A stretch of 32,644 nt of DNA, from assembly GCA_028681035.1 (NCBI GenBank), contig JAQUJJ010000029.1:1-32644 (forward strand), written 5' to 3'. The notes beneath the pieces were generated by a model. That model was not told where the DNA came from. It saw only the letters and a list, made by a program, of their open reading frames with translations, and searched no databases. Shown here one piece after another: positions 24,965-32,143 of the stretch; positions within the stretch are counted from its first letter, which is position 1, and the number at the start of each line of letters is the position of its first letter. Source of the stretch: Candidatus Cloacimonadota bacterium (lineage in GTDB: Bacteria; Cloacimonadota; Cloacimonadia; Cloacimonadales; Cloacimonadaceae). The translations under genes were made by a program, and so were the position numbers.

Positions 24965-25616
24965 GTAAGTTTCGTAACGATTGAATCGCCAGGCGGTAAT
25001 TGCCTGATGAAAAAATATATGAAGCTGAGACCAGGATGTCCGCTCCTGCTTGTAGTAAAGCAGTTGCATTGGAAGAGGACACTCCCCCATCCACTTCGAT
25101 ATGAAAGCTTAGCCCACGCTCCCGGCGGTAATCTTGCAGTTGCACAATCTTGTCCAGCATTTGAGGGATGAAAGCCTGTGCAGAATAGCCGGGGTTTACG
25201 CTCATAACTAACACGTAATCCAGCCAAGGAAGTATGCTATCCAAAGTGTTTATAGGGGTTGCAGGATTCAGGGCGATGCCTGCTTTGATGCCATAATCCT
25301 TTATCTGGGTAATCAGGCGGTGGCTATGAAACACCGTTTCCTGATGAAAGCTAATCCACTGCACGCCGATTTCATGTAGCTGAGAAGTGTAAAACTCTGG
25401 ATTGCTTACCATGAGATGCACGTCCAGAGGAAGCTTGGTGAGGCTACGAATGGTACGGATTATAGGAAACCCAAAGCTTAAATTCGGGACAAAATGACCG
25501 TCCATGACATCAAGATGTAAGATATCTGCACCAGCAGACTCAAGGGCAGATATTTCTTCTGCTAGACGCCCGAAATCTGAAGACAATAGTGATGGAGCTA
25601 TTTGCGTTTTGTACAT
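24942..25616 (-). CDS. rpe: Ribulose-phosphate 3-epimerase
   Basis: A 224-aa TIM-barrel enzyme that interconverts ribulose 5-phosphate and xylulose 5-phosphate in the pentose phosphate pathway. Landmarks: IAPSLLSSDF, HLDVMDGHFVPNLSFG with the metal-binding His and Asp, DVHLMV, VNPGYSAQAF (phosphate loop; commonly VNPGFGGQ) and EVDGGVSSSNA with the second catalytic Asp. Length is normal. The ATG at 25616 overlaps the end of the upstream DUF721 gene by 19 nt. The C-terminal residues come from an octamer repeat, so the tail is probably not conserved. Confidence 0.95.
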   Translation of the reverse strand: MYKTQIAPSLLSSDFGRLAEEISALESAGADILHLDVMDGHFVPNLSFGFPIIRTIRSLTKLPLDVHLMVSNPEFYTSQLHEIGVQWISFHQETVFHSHRLITQIKDYGIKAGIALNPATPINTLDSILPWLDYVLVMSVNPGYSAQAFIPQMLDKIVQLQDYRRERGLSFHIEVDGGVSSSNATALLQAGADILVSASYIFSSGNYRLAIQSLRNLPVNPLTR

Positions 25617-25912
25617 TTGCGTTTTGGACTGCGTATCAAAAAGATGATATCCGCAATCTCCTCCTGAAAGATACTCTTGTATTTAGAGATAATGTCTTGC
25701 TTTAAAAGTAACAATTCCTGCATCCACGTGTTATTTTGCACACCCACATACAGTATGTTCTGTTCTATTTTGATTGGGTGAGAACGGCTGGACAGCAAAT
25801 CCCCCACTACTCTTTTCCAGCAAAGATACACATGGATAAAGCGTTGGTATTTGTCTCCACCTAAGCGATAAACGACGCCGTGAGATATATTGAGCACTGA
25901 ATTGAGAGACAT
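25598..25912 (-). CDS. DUF721 / DciA-like protein
   Basis: A 104-aa basic protein of the DUF721 group, which includes DciA, a loader or partner of the replicative helicase DnaB in many bacteria. Features are an early helix, the central W-x-x-V-V-G (CWKRVVGDLLSSRSHPIKIE), a beta strand ILYVGVQNNTWMQELLLLK and the hydrophobic end IADIIFLIR before a Lys/Arg tail. The ATG at 25912 has AAGGGG seven bases upstream. It overlaps rpe by 19 nt, so translation is probably coupled. A replication role is inference from the family. Confidence 0.75.
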   Translation of the reverse strand: MSLNSVLNISHGVVYRLGGDKYQRFIHVYLCWKRVVGDLLSSRSHPIKIEQNILYVGVQNNTWMQELLLLKQDIISKYKSIFQEEIADIIFLIRSPKRKCTKRK

Positions 25913-25932
25913 ACTTGTCCCCTTGAACCATG

Positions 25933-25964
25933 CTTTCGGAGCGACTTAATAATCACTCCGAAAG
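25933..25964. other. Perfect 9-bp inverted repeat before the DUF721 gene
   Basis: CTTTCGGAG (25933-25941) and CTCCGAAAG (25956-25964) with a 14-nt AT-rich loop. It lies 25 bp after the stop of the small membrane protein and about 20 bp before the DUF721 start. There is no U-tract on either strand, so it may be a processing hairpin or operator rather than a terminator. Confidence 0.5.
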
Positions 25965-25989
25965 ATGGATTCTAATTAAAGACTCGCTA

Positions 25990-26565
25990 CTAATCCTGAT
26001 GGGATAGGAAGCCAATGCCATTGAAGGCAAGAATCAGCACTGCCATAGCCACATAATACACGGAACCAATGCCTGAGGTGGTACTATCCACCCTACTCAT
26101 CAGGATTCCGGGTAATGCCGCAGCTATAACAAACAGAACGTAGCCAATTATTCTTTGAGAAAGCTCTTTACCCTTAACATTAATCATATATAATGCTGCA
26201 AACAATAGGGCTAGGAAGGCTATCGAAGCTCCAGCGACAACCCCTAAAGCTACAACAGAACTAAGACTATCAGGTAGATTTATCACGCTTGTGCGAAATG
26301 CAACAAGCAATGGAGCAACTAATGCCAAGGCAAGAAGCACTCCCCCTACAATCTTGTTTAAGAGCTGTGAAGAGCTTTGAATCAGTTCGAAATGATGCTG
26401 ACGTTTACGCATCAACAAATACATAATCGCAATCACAAGCATGAAGAAACCTGCATAAGCAAGGATCATCACAGGGCGTGAAGTAATCATCCCCATAAGG
26501 GATAGCATCGCGATAAACAGTATTAGACTTACAACCTGTTTAATTTTGAACAGAGTATCGGACAT
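25990..26565 (-). CDS. Small integral membrane protein, unknown function
   Basis: A 191-aa protein with about six hydrophobic spans (near residues 6-26, 30-50, 67-88, 97-128, 138-157 and 165-187) and a short charged loop MRKRQHHFELIQ. No domain is recognised. The start chosen is ATG 26565 (MSDTLFKIK): GGAGG at 26571-26575 lies exactly 5 nt before it, whereas the upstream in-frame ATG at 26577 has no SD. It follows rplI by 15 bp and belongs to the ribosomal-protein operon by position. Possible roles in envelope or secretion are not supported by sequence. Confidence 0.7.
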   Translation of the reverse strand: MSDTLFKIKQVVSLILFIAMLSLMGMITSRPVMILAYAGFFMLVIAIMYLLMRKRQHHFELIQSSSQLLNKIVGGVLLALALVAPLLVAFRTSVINLPDSLSSVVALGVVAGASIAFLALLFAALYMINVKGKELSQRIIGYVLFVIAAALPGILMSRVDSTTSGIGSVYYVAMAVLILAFNGIGFLSHQD

Positions 26566-26580
26566 GGAAACCTCCATGGT

Positions 26581-27030
26581 TTATTCTTGTTCTTTTTCTA
26601 TCACAAAGCTAAGTGTACAGCTAACTTCCTTGTGCAAACGCACTGATACAGAAAGTTCACCAAGTTCCTTAAAATGCTTATCCATGCCAAGCGTATTCTT
26701 ATGAAGGGTAATCCCTTTCTCGCTTAACGCGTGGACAATATCATTCTCAGATACTGAGCCAAACATGCTACCGTTTTCATCAACTTTGCGCACGAAAACC
26801 AATTTAGCAGCAGTGATTTTTTCGGCAAGGTTTTTCAGCTCAGCAAGTAACTTTTGTTCATCTTCAACAAACTTACCTTGAATCTCGCTAAGCTTTTTCA
26901 TATTAGTAGGAGTTGCATAGATTGCATATCCTCTAGGAGTTAGATAGTTTCTGGCAAATCCACGTTTGACGCTAACTACGTCACCTTGATTGCCAACTTT
27001 TTCTATGTTTTTCAGCATAATGACTTTCAT
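26581..27030 (-). CDS. rplI: 50S ribosomal protein bL9
   Basis: A 149-aa two-domain ribosomal protein that binds 23S rRNA near the L1 stalk. The N-terminal domain is diagnostic: MKVIMLKNIEKVGNQGDVVSVKRGFARNYL is split by the conserved G-x-x-x-x-V and Arg/Asn residues; a long helix follows (about 41-75) and then the C-terminal domain with FGSVSENDIVHAL. Length is normal. The start ATG overlaps the DUF2232 stop as ATGA, with GGAGG 9 nt upstream. Confidence 0.97.
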   Translation of the reverse strand: MKVIMLKNIEKVGNQGDVVSVKRGFARNYLTPRGYAIYATPTNMKKLSEIQGKFVEDEQKLLAELKNLAEKITAAKLVFVRKVDENGSMFGSVSENDIVHALSEKGITLHKNTLGMDKHFKELGELSVSVRLHKEVSCTLSFVIEKEQE

Positions 27031-27863
27031 GCCGCGATTCCTCCAGGAATTTCTTTTCTTTTATTAATCCACATATCCGCAAAGCCAAGTAGTACCAGCA
27101 GAACATGCGCATATAGAATGATGACAAACATAAAGATACCAAGTACAACACGATTGGCGAATATTACACCAAGTCGCTGCCACACAAGTGAAACACCTTG
27201 TAAAAAAGGAATCACACATAGGGCAAGCAGAGCGTTTAGAAATAGCATCTTTGTCTGTTCAAGTAAGTACAAAGGAATAATTGCAATGATTAGCAGATTG
27301 TACACACCGGGAAAGTTTAAGCTTTGAAGTATGGAAGGTATCTTTAACAATCGTTGAAATATGATGAACCCCAACACAAAGCCTACGCTCTGAGTTATAA
27401 TCCATACAGAGGGTAGCACAGCTTTCCACAATGGCAGGGTTTCTGTAAACATCGCATTATTTATCATAGTGGGCATTTGAGTTTTTATCATTTCCAGCCC
27501 CTGATCAAAGATCTGCACTTGAGATGCCCCAAACAGCTTAAAACGAACCAAACCATAAGCAAGCAATCCTAGATTAGATATTAGGAAAGCCTCATTTATT
27601 TTATTGCCTCGTTTCAGCATGTATAAGAAAATCAAGCTTATCCCTCCCACAGAGAAGATAGCATCCATAGCCATCACCTGTGTTTCGGGATTAGCATCAA
27701 GAAACAGCAACCCAAGAGGTATCGGGAAGAACATAAGTAAAGCCCTCAAGGGGTTTGCAATGCTCAACACCAGATTCTTGGCACTGAAACTCATCAGCAA
27801 TACAAGCCCTAGAAAAGGGTTCATAACTGCCATGATGCTTACAATCAGGGGGAAAAAGATCAT
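27027..27863 (-). CDS. DUF2232 (YybS-like) membrane protein
   Basis: A 278-aa polytopic inner-membrane protein with about eight hydrophobic segments, ending in a basic cytosolic tail (WINKRKEIPGG). Between rpsR and rplI many bacteria carry a YybS/DUF2232 protein; position, length and hydrophobic pattern fit that family. Its function is unknown. Its ATG directly follows the rpsR stop (TAG then ATG), and it overlaps rplI by 4 nt, so it is tightly coupled within the operon. Confidence 0.7.
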   Translation of the reverse strand: MIFFPLIVSIMAVMNPFLGLVLLMSFSAKNLVLSIANPLRALLMFFPIPLGLLFLDANPETQVMAMDAIFSVGGISLIFLYMLKRGNKINEAFLISNLGLLAYGLVRFKLFGASQVQIFDQGLEMIKTQMPTMINNAMFTETLPLWKAVLPSVWIITQSVGFVLGFIIFQRLLKIPSILQSLNFPGVYNLLIIAIIPLYLLEQTKMLFLNALLALCVIPFLQGVSLVWQRLGVIFANRVVLGIFMFVIILYAHVLLVLLGFADMWINKRKEIPGGIAA

Positions 27864-28100
27864 CTACTCAATTACGTAGGGAATTAAAGCCATTTGACGG
27901 GCACGCTTGATTTCAGCAGTCAACTTGCGTTGGTGCTTTGAGCATGTTCCGGTTAATCTGGCAGGATCAATCTTGCCTACATCCGAAGTGAATTGGCGCA
28001 TAATGTCCAGATTCTTGTAATCTATCTGGATTTCCTTATTAGCGCAGAATTTGCAGTATTTCTTGCGGGTGAATTTCTTCTTTCTATCGGTCATGTTCAT
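27864..28100 (-). CDS. rpsR: 30S ribosomal protein bS18
   Basis: A 78-aa basic protein that binds 16S rRNA next to bS6. The landmark is [17 protein letters not shown] followed by [20 protein letters not shown]. It has three cysteines, two in CKFC and one in GTCSKHQ, as in zinc-retaining bS18 forms (a fourth ligand would have to be His). ATG 28100 is preferred over ATG 28094 because AAGGAG at 28110-28115 is 9 nt away. It lies 13 bp after ssb. Confidence 0.96.
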   Translation of the reverse strand: MNMTDRKKKFTRKKYCKFCANKEIQIDYKNLDIMRQFTSDVGKIDPARLTGTCSKHQRKLTAEIKRARQMALIPYVIE

Positions 28101-28113
28101 TTTTTCTTACTCC

Positions 28114-28560
28114 TTAAAATGGAACGTCGTCGCTGGTAACACCTTGGTGTGAGGATTCTTCGGTAGGTAGCGGAGCTTCTTCATTATGAGAAGCAGTTGC
28201 GCCATCTTCCCGAGGTTTCCATTCCAATAAATGAACCATATCTACGTTCACTTCGGTAGTTTTACGATTCACATTGTTTTGGTCTGTCCAGTTGCGGGTG
28301 TCAATACGTCCCTCTACTATTACTGCGCTACCCTTATGAGCTTGGCTGGCAATCGTTTCTGCTGTTTTGCTCCATGCAACGCAATCTATCCAACTGGTAA
28401 CGGTCTGCCATTGGTCGGATTCATCTTTGTAACCACGGTCGCTGGCAATAACGAAACGAACAACGGGAGTCCCTTTGGGAGTGTATTTAAGCTCTATGTC
28501 GTTTCCTATTCTGCCACTAACGATGAATTTGTTTACACGCGGAAGCCTAAGATCAGCCAT
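28114..28560 (-). CDS. ssb: Single-stranded DNA-binding protein
   Basis: A 148-aa OB-fold protein that coats single-stranded DNA in replication and repair. It opens VNKFIVSGRIGNDIELKYTPKGTPVV and has the aromatic ssDNA contacts in WQTVTSWIDCVAWSK, then GSAVIVEGRIDTRNW. The short acidic linker ends in DDVPF, the conserved tip that binds partner proteins. The ATG at 28560 is preceded by AAGGAGG and lies 9 bp after rpsF, the common rpsF-ssb-rpsR order. Confidence 0.96.
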   Translation of the reverse strand: MADLRLPRVNKFIVSGRIGNDIELKYTPKGTPVVRFVIASDRGYKDESDQWQTVTSWIDCVAWSKTAETIASQAHKGSAVIVEGRIDTRNWTDQNNVNRKTTEVNVDMVHLLEWKPREDGATASHNEEAPLPTEESSHQGVTSDDVPF

Positions 28561-28569
28561 CTCTCCTCC

Positions 28570-28860
28570 TTACTCGCCACGAGCGACAAACATGTGGCGC
28601 ATGATGCTTTCGTTGATGTTGTACAGCCTTTTAAGCGGTTTTATCGCTTGGCTGTCCAGCTTGATGTAGTTCACGTAATAATAAGCTTCCTGAACTTTGT
28701 TAATGGGGTAGGCAAGCATTCTTTTGCCCCAGGGATCGGTCTTGATAATCTCTCCGCCGTTTTCCACAATTTGTGCCAGAATGGTATCATTCAGGCTGTT
28801 TGCTTCGTCGGCATTAAGACTTGGTGATAGAATCACCATCAGTTCATAATCCTTCGTCAT
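28570..28860 (-). CDS. rpsF: 30S ribosomal protein bS6
   Basis: A 96-aa ribosomal protein partner of bS18. Motifs are YELMVILSPSL, GGEIIKTDPWGKRMLAYPINK and AYYYVNYIKL. The start is ATG 28860 (MTKDYELM), set by an excellent AAAGGAGG site at 28864-28873; the longer in-frame ORF from 28935 adds 25 residues that are unlike bS6. The first 17 nt overlap the end of pth, so the ribosome site lies inside pth. Confidence 0.95.
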   Translation of the reverse strand: MTKDYELMVILSPSLNADEANSLNDTILAQIVENGGEIIKTDPWGKRMLAYPINKVQEAYYYVNYIKLDSQAIKPLKRLYNINESIMRHMFVARGE

Positions 28861-29455
28861 TACTTTCCTCCTTTGGACTAATGATTCCGACACCTTTTGC
28901 ACCGGAATAGGATTTTTTCCATGTACTATAATCATTCAACACTTGGTCGAAATCATATTTAATATAGGTATCTACGAACTTGGTTGCTAATTCCAATACA
29001 GGATTTAACAGCTCCCTTTCTATCTGGCTTATCTCGCTTAGCACATAGTCCGAAACTCCAATATCGGGGTTGCGTCCGATGCCAATTCTTATCCTTTTCA
29101 ATTCATTCGGAGGCAGCACGGTAAACAGTGATTTCATCCCGTTATGACCGCCGTCTCCCCCGCCTTGTCGGATTCGAATTATAGCCGTATCTAGCTCAAG
29201 ATCGTCGTAGATAACCATTGTATCTGTTATTTTCCATCTGGTTAGTGCATCTTTCAGTGCATCGCCAGAGCAATTCATGTATGTGTTTGGTTTCAGCAAT
29301 ATGGTCTCTTGAACACGTAAATAGTCATACAATCTATCGTGCGAAAAACTGTTTCCACGCTTCTCTGCCCATTTCTCAAGGCAGATAAAGCCTAGATTGT
29401 GCCGGGTATTCCGATATTCCTGTGTGGGATTACCCAACCCAATGACAAGCTTCAT
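28844..29455 (-). CDS. pth: Peptidyl-tRNA hydrolase
   Basis: A 203-aa enzyme that frees tRNA from stalled peptidyl-tRNA. The active-site set is complete: N9 in GLGNP, catalytic H19 in TRHNLGF, N61 in KPNTYMN, D84 in VIYDDLELD and N105 in GGHNGMKSL. Length is slightly above the usual 185-195 because of a C-terminal tail that overlaps rpsF. It starts 2 bp after rplY with no clear SD, which suggests coupling. The rplY-pth pair is common in bacteria. Confidence 0.96.
   Translation of the reverse strand: MKLVIGLGNPTQEYRNTRHNLGFICLEKWAEKRGNSFSHDRLYDYLRVQETILLKPNTYMNCSGDALKDALTRWKITDTMVIYDDLELDTAIIRIRQGGGDGGHNGMKSLFTVLPPNELKRIRIGIGRNPDIGVSDYVLSEISQIERELLNPVLELATKFVDTYIKYDFDQVLNDYSTWKKSYSGAKGVGIISPKEESNDEGL
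28864..28873 (-). promoter_or_regulatory. Strong ribosome binding site of rpsF inside pth
   Basis: On the - strand AAAGGAGGAA lies 3 nt before ATG 28860. It decides the rpsF start and sits within the last codons of pth, so pth and rpsF are packed on one transcript. Confidence 0.8.
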
Positions 29456-29457
29456 AC

Positions 29458-30060
29458 TTATTCAATTACAGGTTCAACTACAGTAACTTCTTCTTCTTCT
29501 ACAGGAGCTTCAACCTTCTTAGCGTGTACGACAACAACTGTTACATCAGCGTTATCTACATAACTCCAATTTCCTGTAGGTAAATCGCATACATGAAGAG
29601 CATCACCAACATTCAAAGCACTTACGTCAAGGCAAATCTCTTTGGGTACATCTGTTCCCTTACAGCTAATTTTAGCGGTACGCATCTGAGCATCAAGCAT
29701 TCCACCTTCTTTCACACCAATAGCTTCTCCCACAAATGTTATAGGCATATCAAACTCTAGTATTGCTGCTGCTTCAATAACCAAAAAATCCAGATGTAAG
29801 AACTGACGTCCCACTGGATGTATCTGCTTTGCTTTCAACATAGTGTAATATTTCTTTCCAGAGAGTTCAATTTCCCAAAAGCACACTTCTTTAAAGCTTT
29901 TCTTGTACATTTGACCAAAGTCATGTTTGTTGATGCTTATGGATATACTTTCTGTATTACTTCCATATATTACGGCGGGAATCAATCCGCTGGCTCTCAG
30001 ATTTGTTAAATCCGATTTCTTCACGGTGTGTCTTGGTTCTGCATTAAGAGTAAATATCAT
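29458..30060 (-). CDS. rplY: 50S ribosomal protein bL25 (CTC/TL5 form)
   Basis: A 200-aa two-domain bL25 that binds 5S rRNA. N-terminal domain: RHTVKKSDLTNLRASGLIPA then VIYGSN, the hallmark G-x-x-P-A-V-x-Y-G. C-terminal TL5 domain (about 95-180) with DVPKEICLDVSALNVGDALHV split across strands, and an acidic Glu-rich end. Length fits the long form. The ATG at 30060 follows GGAGGAATAA. It lies 21 bp after prs. Confidence 0.95.
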   Translation of the reverse strand: MIFTLNAEPRHTVKKSDLTNLRASGLIPAVIYGSNTESISISINKHDFGQMYKKSFKEVCFWEIELSGKKYYTMLKAKQIHPVGRQFLHLDFLVIEAAAILEFDMPITFVGEAIGVKEGGMLDAQMRTAKISCKGTDVPKEICLDVSALNVGDALHVCDLPTGNWSYVDNADVTVVVVHAKKVEAPVEEEEVTVVEPVIE

Positions 30061-30081
30061 TTATTCCTCCATCTCTTTATA

Positions 30082-31029
30082 CTATCTAAATAAAATACTA
30101 ATCGATTCTTCTATGTGAATCTTCTTTATGGCAATAGCCAACATTTCGGCTATGGAAAGCTGCACAATCTTAGGGCTGGCTTTCTTCTTTTCCGATAATT
30201 CTATCGTATTGGTAATAAACAGCTTTTCTATCGGTGATGCTTCTAGATTTGCAACTGCATTCCCGCTTAATACGCCGTGTGTGCATGCAGCATATATTCG
30301 CTTAACACCTTGTTTTTCAAGAGCCGCAGCCACTTTAATCAAGCTGCCTCCGGTATCAATAATATCGTCGAACAAGATAGCAGTTTTGCCGCTAACGTCG
30401 CCAATGATATTCAACAGTTCGCTGTTATCGTTATTGCCACTGCGTCTCTTATCACCAATGGCTAGCGAGCAGTTCAGGCGTTTTGCCAAAGCTCGTGCTC
30501 TGTTTGCTCCGCCTGAATCTGGAGATACCACCACAATATCTTCCATCTGCATGATACTTTTAAAATATCTGGCAAAGCTGGGTATGGCGAAAAGGTGGTC
30601 AACAGGAATATTAAAAAAGCCCTGAATCTGTTCGGCATGAAGATCCACAGTTATCACACGGTCTGCACCAGCTACGGTAATGATATCTGCTACAAGTTTT
30701 GCTGTGATGGGAACTCTGGGCTGATCCTTTTTATCCGAACGGGCATAGGCATAATATGGGATTACACAGTTTATTCTCTGCGCCGAAGCGCGTTTTAGGG
30801 CATCAATAATAATAAGCAAATCCATAAGATTATCGTTTACTGGATATGCCGTTGGTTGGATGATGAATACATCTGCTCCACGCACATTATCATTGATCTT
30901 CACGAAGGACTCATCGTTTGAAAATTTAAACAAATCAATATCTCCGAGAGGGATGCCAGCATGGCGGGCAACTTCCTCTGCTAAAGGACGATTGGCATTT
31001 CCTGTGATCAGTTTAAGTTTCGAAAACAC
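30082..31029 (-). CDS. prs: Ribose-phosphate pyrophosphokinase (PRPP synthetase)
   Basis: A 315-aa class I enzyme making PRPP from ribose 5-phosphate and ATP for nucleotide, His and Trp synthesis. Seen: KFSNDESFVKI, the ATP-binding flexible loop YARSDKKDQPR (usually YARQDRK), VDLHAEQIQGFF with the active-site His, SPDSGGANRA, and the PRPP loop LFDDIIDTGGSL. The start is GTG 31029: an in-frame TAG lies just upstream, no ATG is available, and AAGGA stands about 10 nt before it. It begins the run that leads into rplY and pth. Confidence 0.95.
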   Translation of the reverse strand: MFSKLKLITGNANRPLAEEVARHAGIPLGDIDLFKFSNDESFVKINDNVRGADVFIIQPTAYPVNDNLMDLLIIIDALKRASAQRINCVIPYYAYARSDKKDQPRVPITAKLVADIITVAGADRVITVDLHAEQIQGFFNIPVDHLFAIPSFARYFKSIMQMEDIVVVSPDSGGANRARALAKRLNCSLAIGDKRRSGNNDNSELLNIIGDVSGKTAILFDDIIDTGGSLIKVAAALEKQGVKRIYAACTHGVLSGNAVANLEASPIEKLFITNTIELSEKKKASPKIVQLSIAEMLAIAIKKIHIEESISILFR

Positions 31030-31108
31030 TTTGTGCTATTCCTTCTTGTTATAGTCTTAATCGCCATCGCAATCAACACTTGTTACTTTTCAGCAATATC
31101 TACATAAT

Positions 31109-31147
31109 ATTATAGATACACATCTTTCCATAACCCATTATGGGTTA
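31109..31147 (-). promoter_or_regulatory. Candidate prs promoter overlapped by a palindrome
   Basis: On the - strand a perfect -10 TATAAT occupies 31114-31109, about 80 bp before the GTG start. Seventeen bases upstream the -35 position (31137-31132) reads TGGGTT, a poor match. That box lies within the palindrome TAACCCA-TTA-TGGGTTA (31131-31147). A weak -35 covered by a symmetrical site suggests an operator or activator site. The regulator is unknown. Confidence 0.4.
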
Positions 31148-31224
31148 GCTTTACAAAGATTTTGAAAGGCTGCTTTTTGTCAAAGCATATTTAGAGTTTG
31201 ACTAAAGCTAGTTGTTTTGACCCT

Positions 31225-31305
31225 CTTGCTTGCATATCCCTATCATTGCCCACCCATTGCCCATGTGGAGGGCAATGGGTGGGCAATGATAGGGCAATTC
31301 AAACA
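31225..31305 (-). repeat. Palindromic intergenic repeat, copy B
   Basis: Arms 31238-31262 and 31270-31294 are perfect 25-bp complements around a 7-nt loop. Read on the - strand the element matches copy A (11785-11868) through arm, loop (CCTCCACATGG) and 5' flank. Both copies therefore point the same way relative to transcription. It lies between ispE and prs; together with the prs promoter region it fills the 295-bp gap. Confidence 0.88.
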
Positions 31306-31324
31306 AGGAAGAAGGAAAATATAA

Positions 31325-32143
31325 TCAAATATGACGTGGAGCCGGGCGAACCACCCTTGTCCAATAATTCATCTTCTTAAAGTAATATTCGCATTCTCGG
31401 ATTCTATTTGGATTGCTAAACAAACCGAAACACGTGGAGCCGCTGCCACTCATTATGGAAGTATCCGCTCCGAAAATAGAAATTATGTTAATGATATCAT
31501 CAATGGCTGGATACAACCTGCGAATCCCTGATTCCAACCGATTGAAACAGCTTCCCTTCAGATCCAGAGGGTTAAAGTACCTTGCTTGCTCTGGAATGGA
31601 GACTAGTTTGTATGCATCTGAGCTGGAAATATGTATATTGGGATTTACTAATAGAATGGGGCTTAGAGGGATATCATCCAATAAAGTAATGATATCACCC
31701 CGATTCTCTCCCTTTGCAAAACCGCCTTCAAGGAAAAAATTGATATCACTGCCAAATTGAGAAGCGATGGAATGAAGCTCTTCTTTCTTAATACCCAGTT
31801 CCCAGAGATTGTTGAGGTTAATCAGGCAATTTGCAGCATTGCTACTTCCCCCGCCCAACCCAGCGGCAATTGGAATGTGTTTATCCAGATGAATCCTTAC
31901 TCCTTGTTTTACCTTATATCTTGTTTTTAAATATAGAGCAACACGGTAAATAAGGTTATTGCTGGTTTCTAATGATGTGTCGTTGCATGTTAGAGTTATG
32001 TCGTTCTCATCAGACAATGAATAGCCAATAAAATCACACAGGTCAATACTGCAAAAAACAGTATTGACCTTGTGATAATGGTTAGGTAACCTTCCGGTAA
32101 CCTCAAGAAATAGATTTATTTTTGCGTAAGAAGCGGCTAACAT
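31325..32143 (-). CDS. ispE: 4-diphosphocytidyl-2-C-methyl-D-erythritol kinase
   Basis: A 272-aa GHMP-family kinase, the fourth enzyme of the MEP isoprenoid pathway, phosphorylating CDP-ME. Seen: SYAKINLFLEVTGRLPNHYH (usually GYH), the ATP motif PIAAGLGGGSSNAA, FGSDINFFLEGG with the catalytic Asp, and MSGSGSTCFGLF. The start is ATG 32143 (MLAASYAKINL), because this is where the family begins; in-frame sequence further upstream encodes a Thr/Ile-rich stretch that is just the polytyrosine repeat of the neighbour read in another frame. It overlaps the BY-kinase gene by 41 nt; the SD (AGAAG) is weak. Confidence 0.93.
   Translation of the reverse strand: MLAASYAKINLFLEVTGRLPNHYHKVNTVFCSIDLCDFIGYSLSDENDITLTCNDTSLETSNNLIYRVALYLKTRYKVKQGVRIHLDKHIPIAAGLGGGSSNAANCLINLNNLWELGIKKEELHSIASQFGSDINFFLEGGFAKGENRGDIITLLDDIPLSPILLVNPNIHISSSDAYKLVSIPEQARYFNPLDLKGSCFNRLESGIRRLYPAIDDIINIISIFGADTSIMSGSGSTCFGLFSNPNRIRECEYYFKKMNYWTRVVRPAPRHI

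Noticed and set aside
28861..28935. 25-residue N-terminal extension of bS6
   Set aside because: The strong AAAGGAGG site is placed for ATG 28860, where the bS6 family begins; the extension is pth sequence in another frame.
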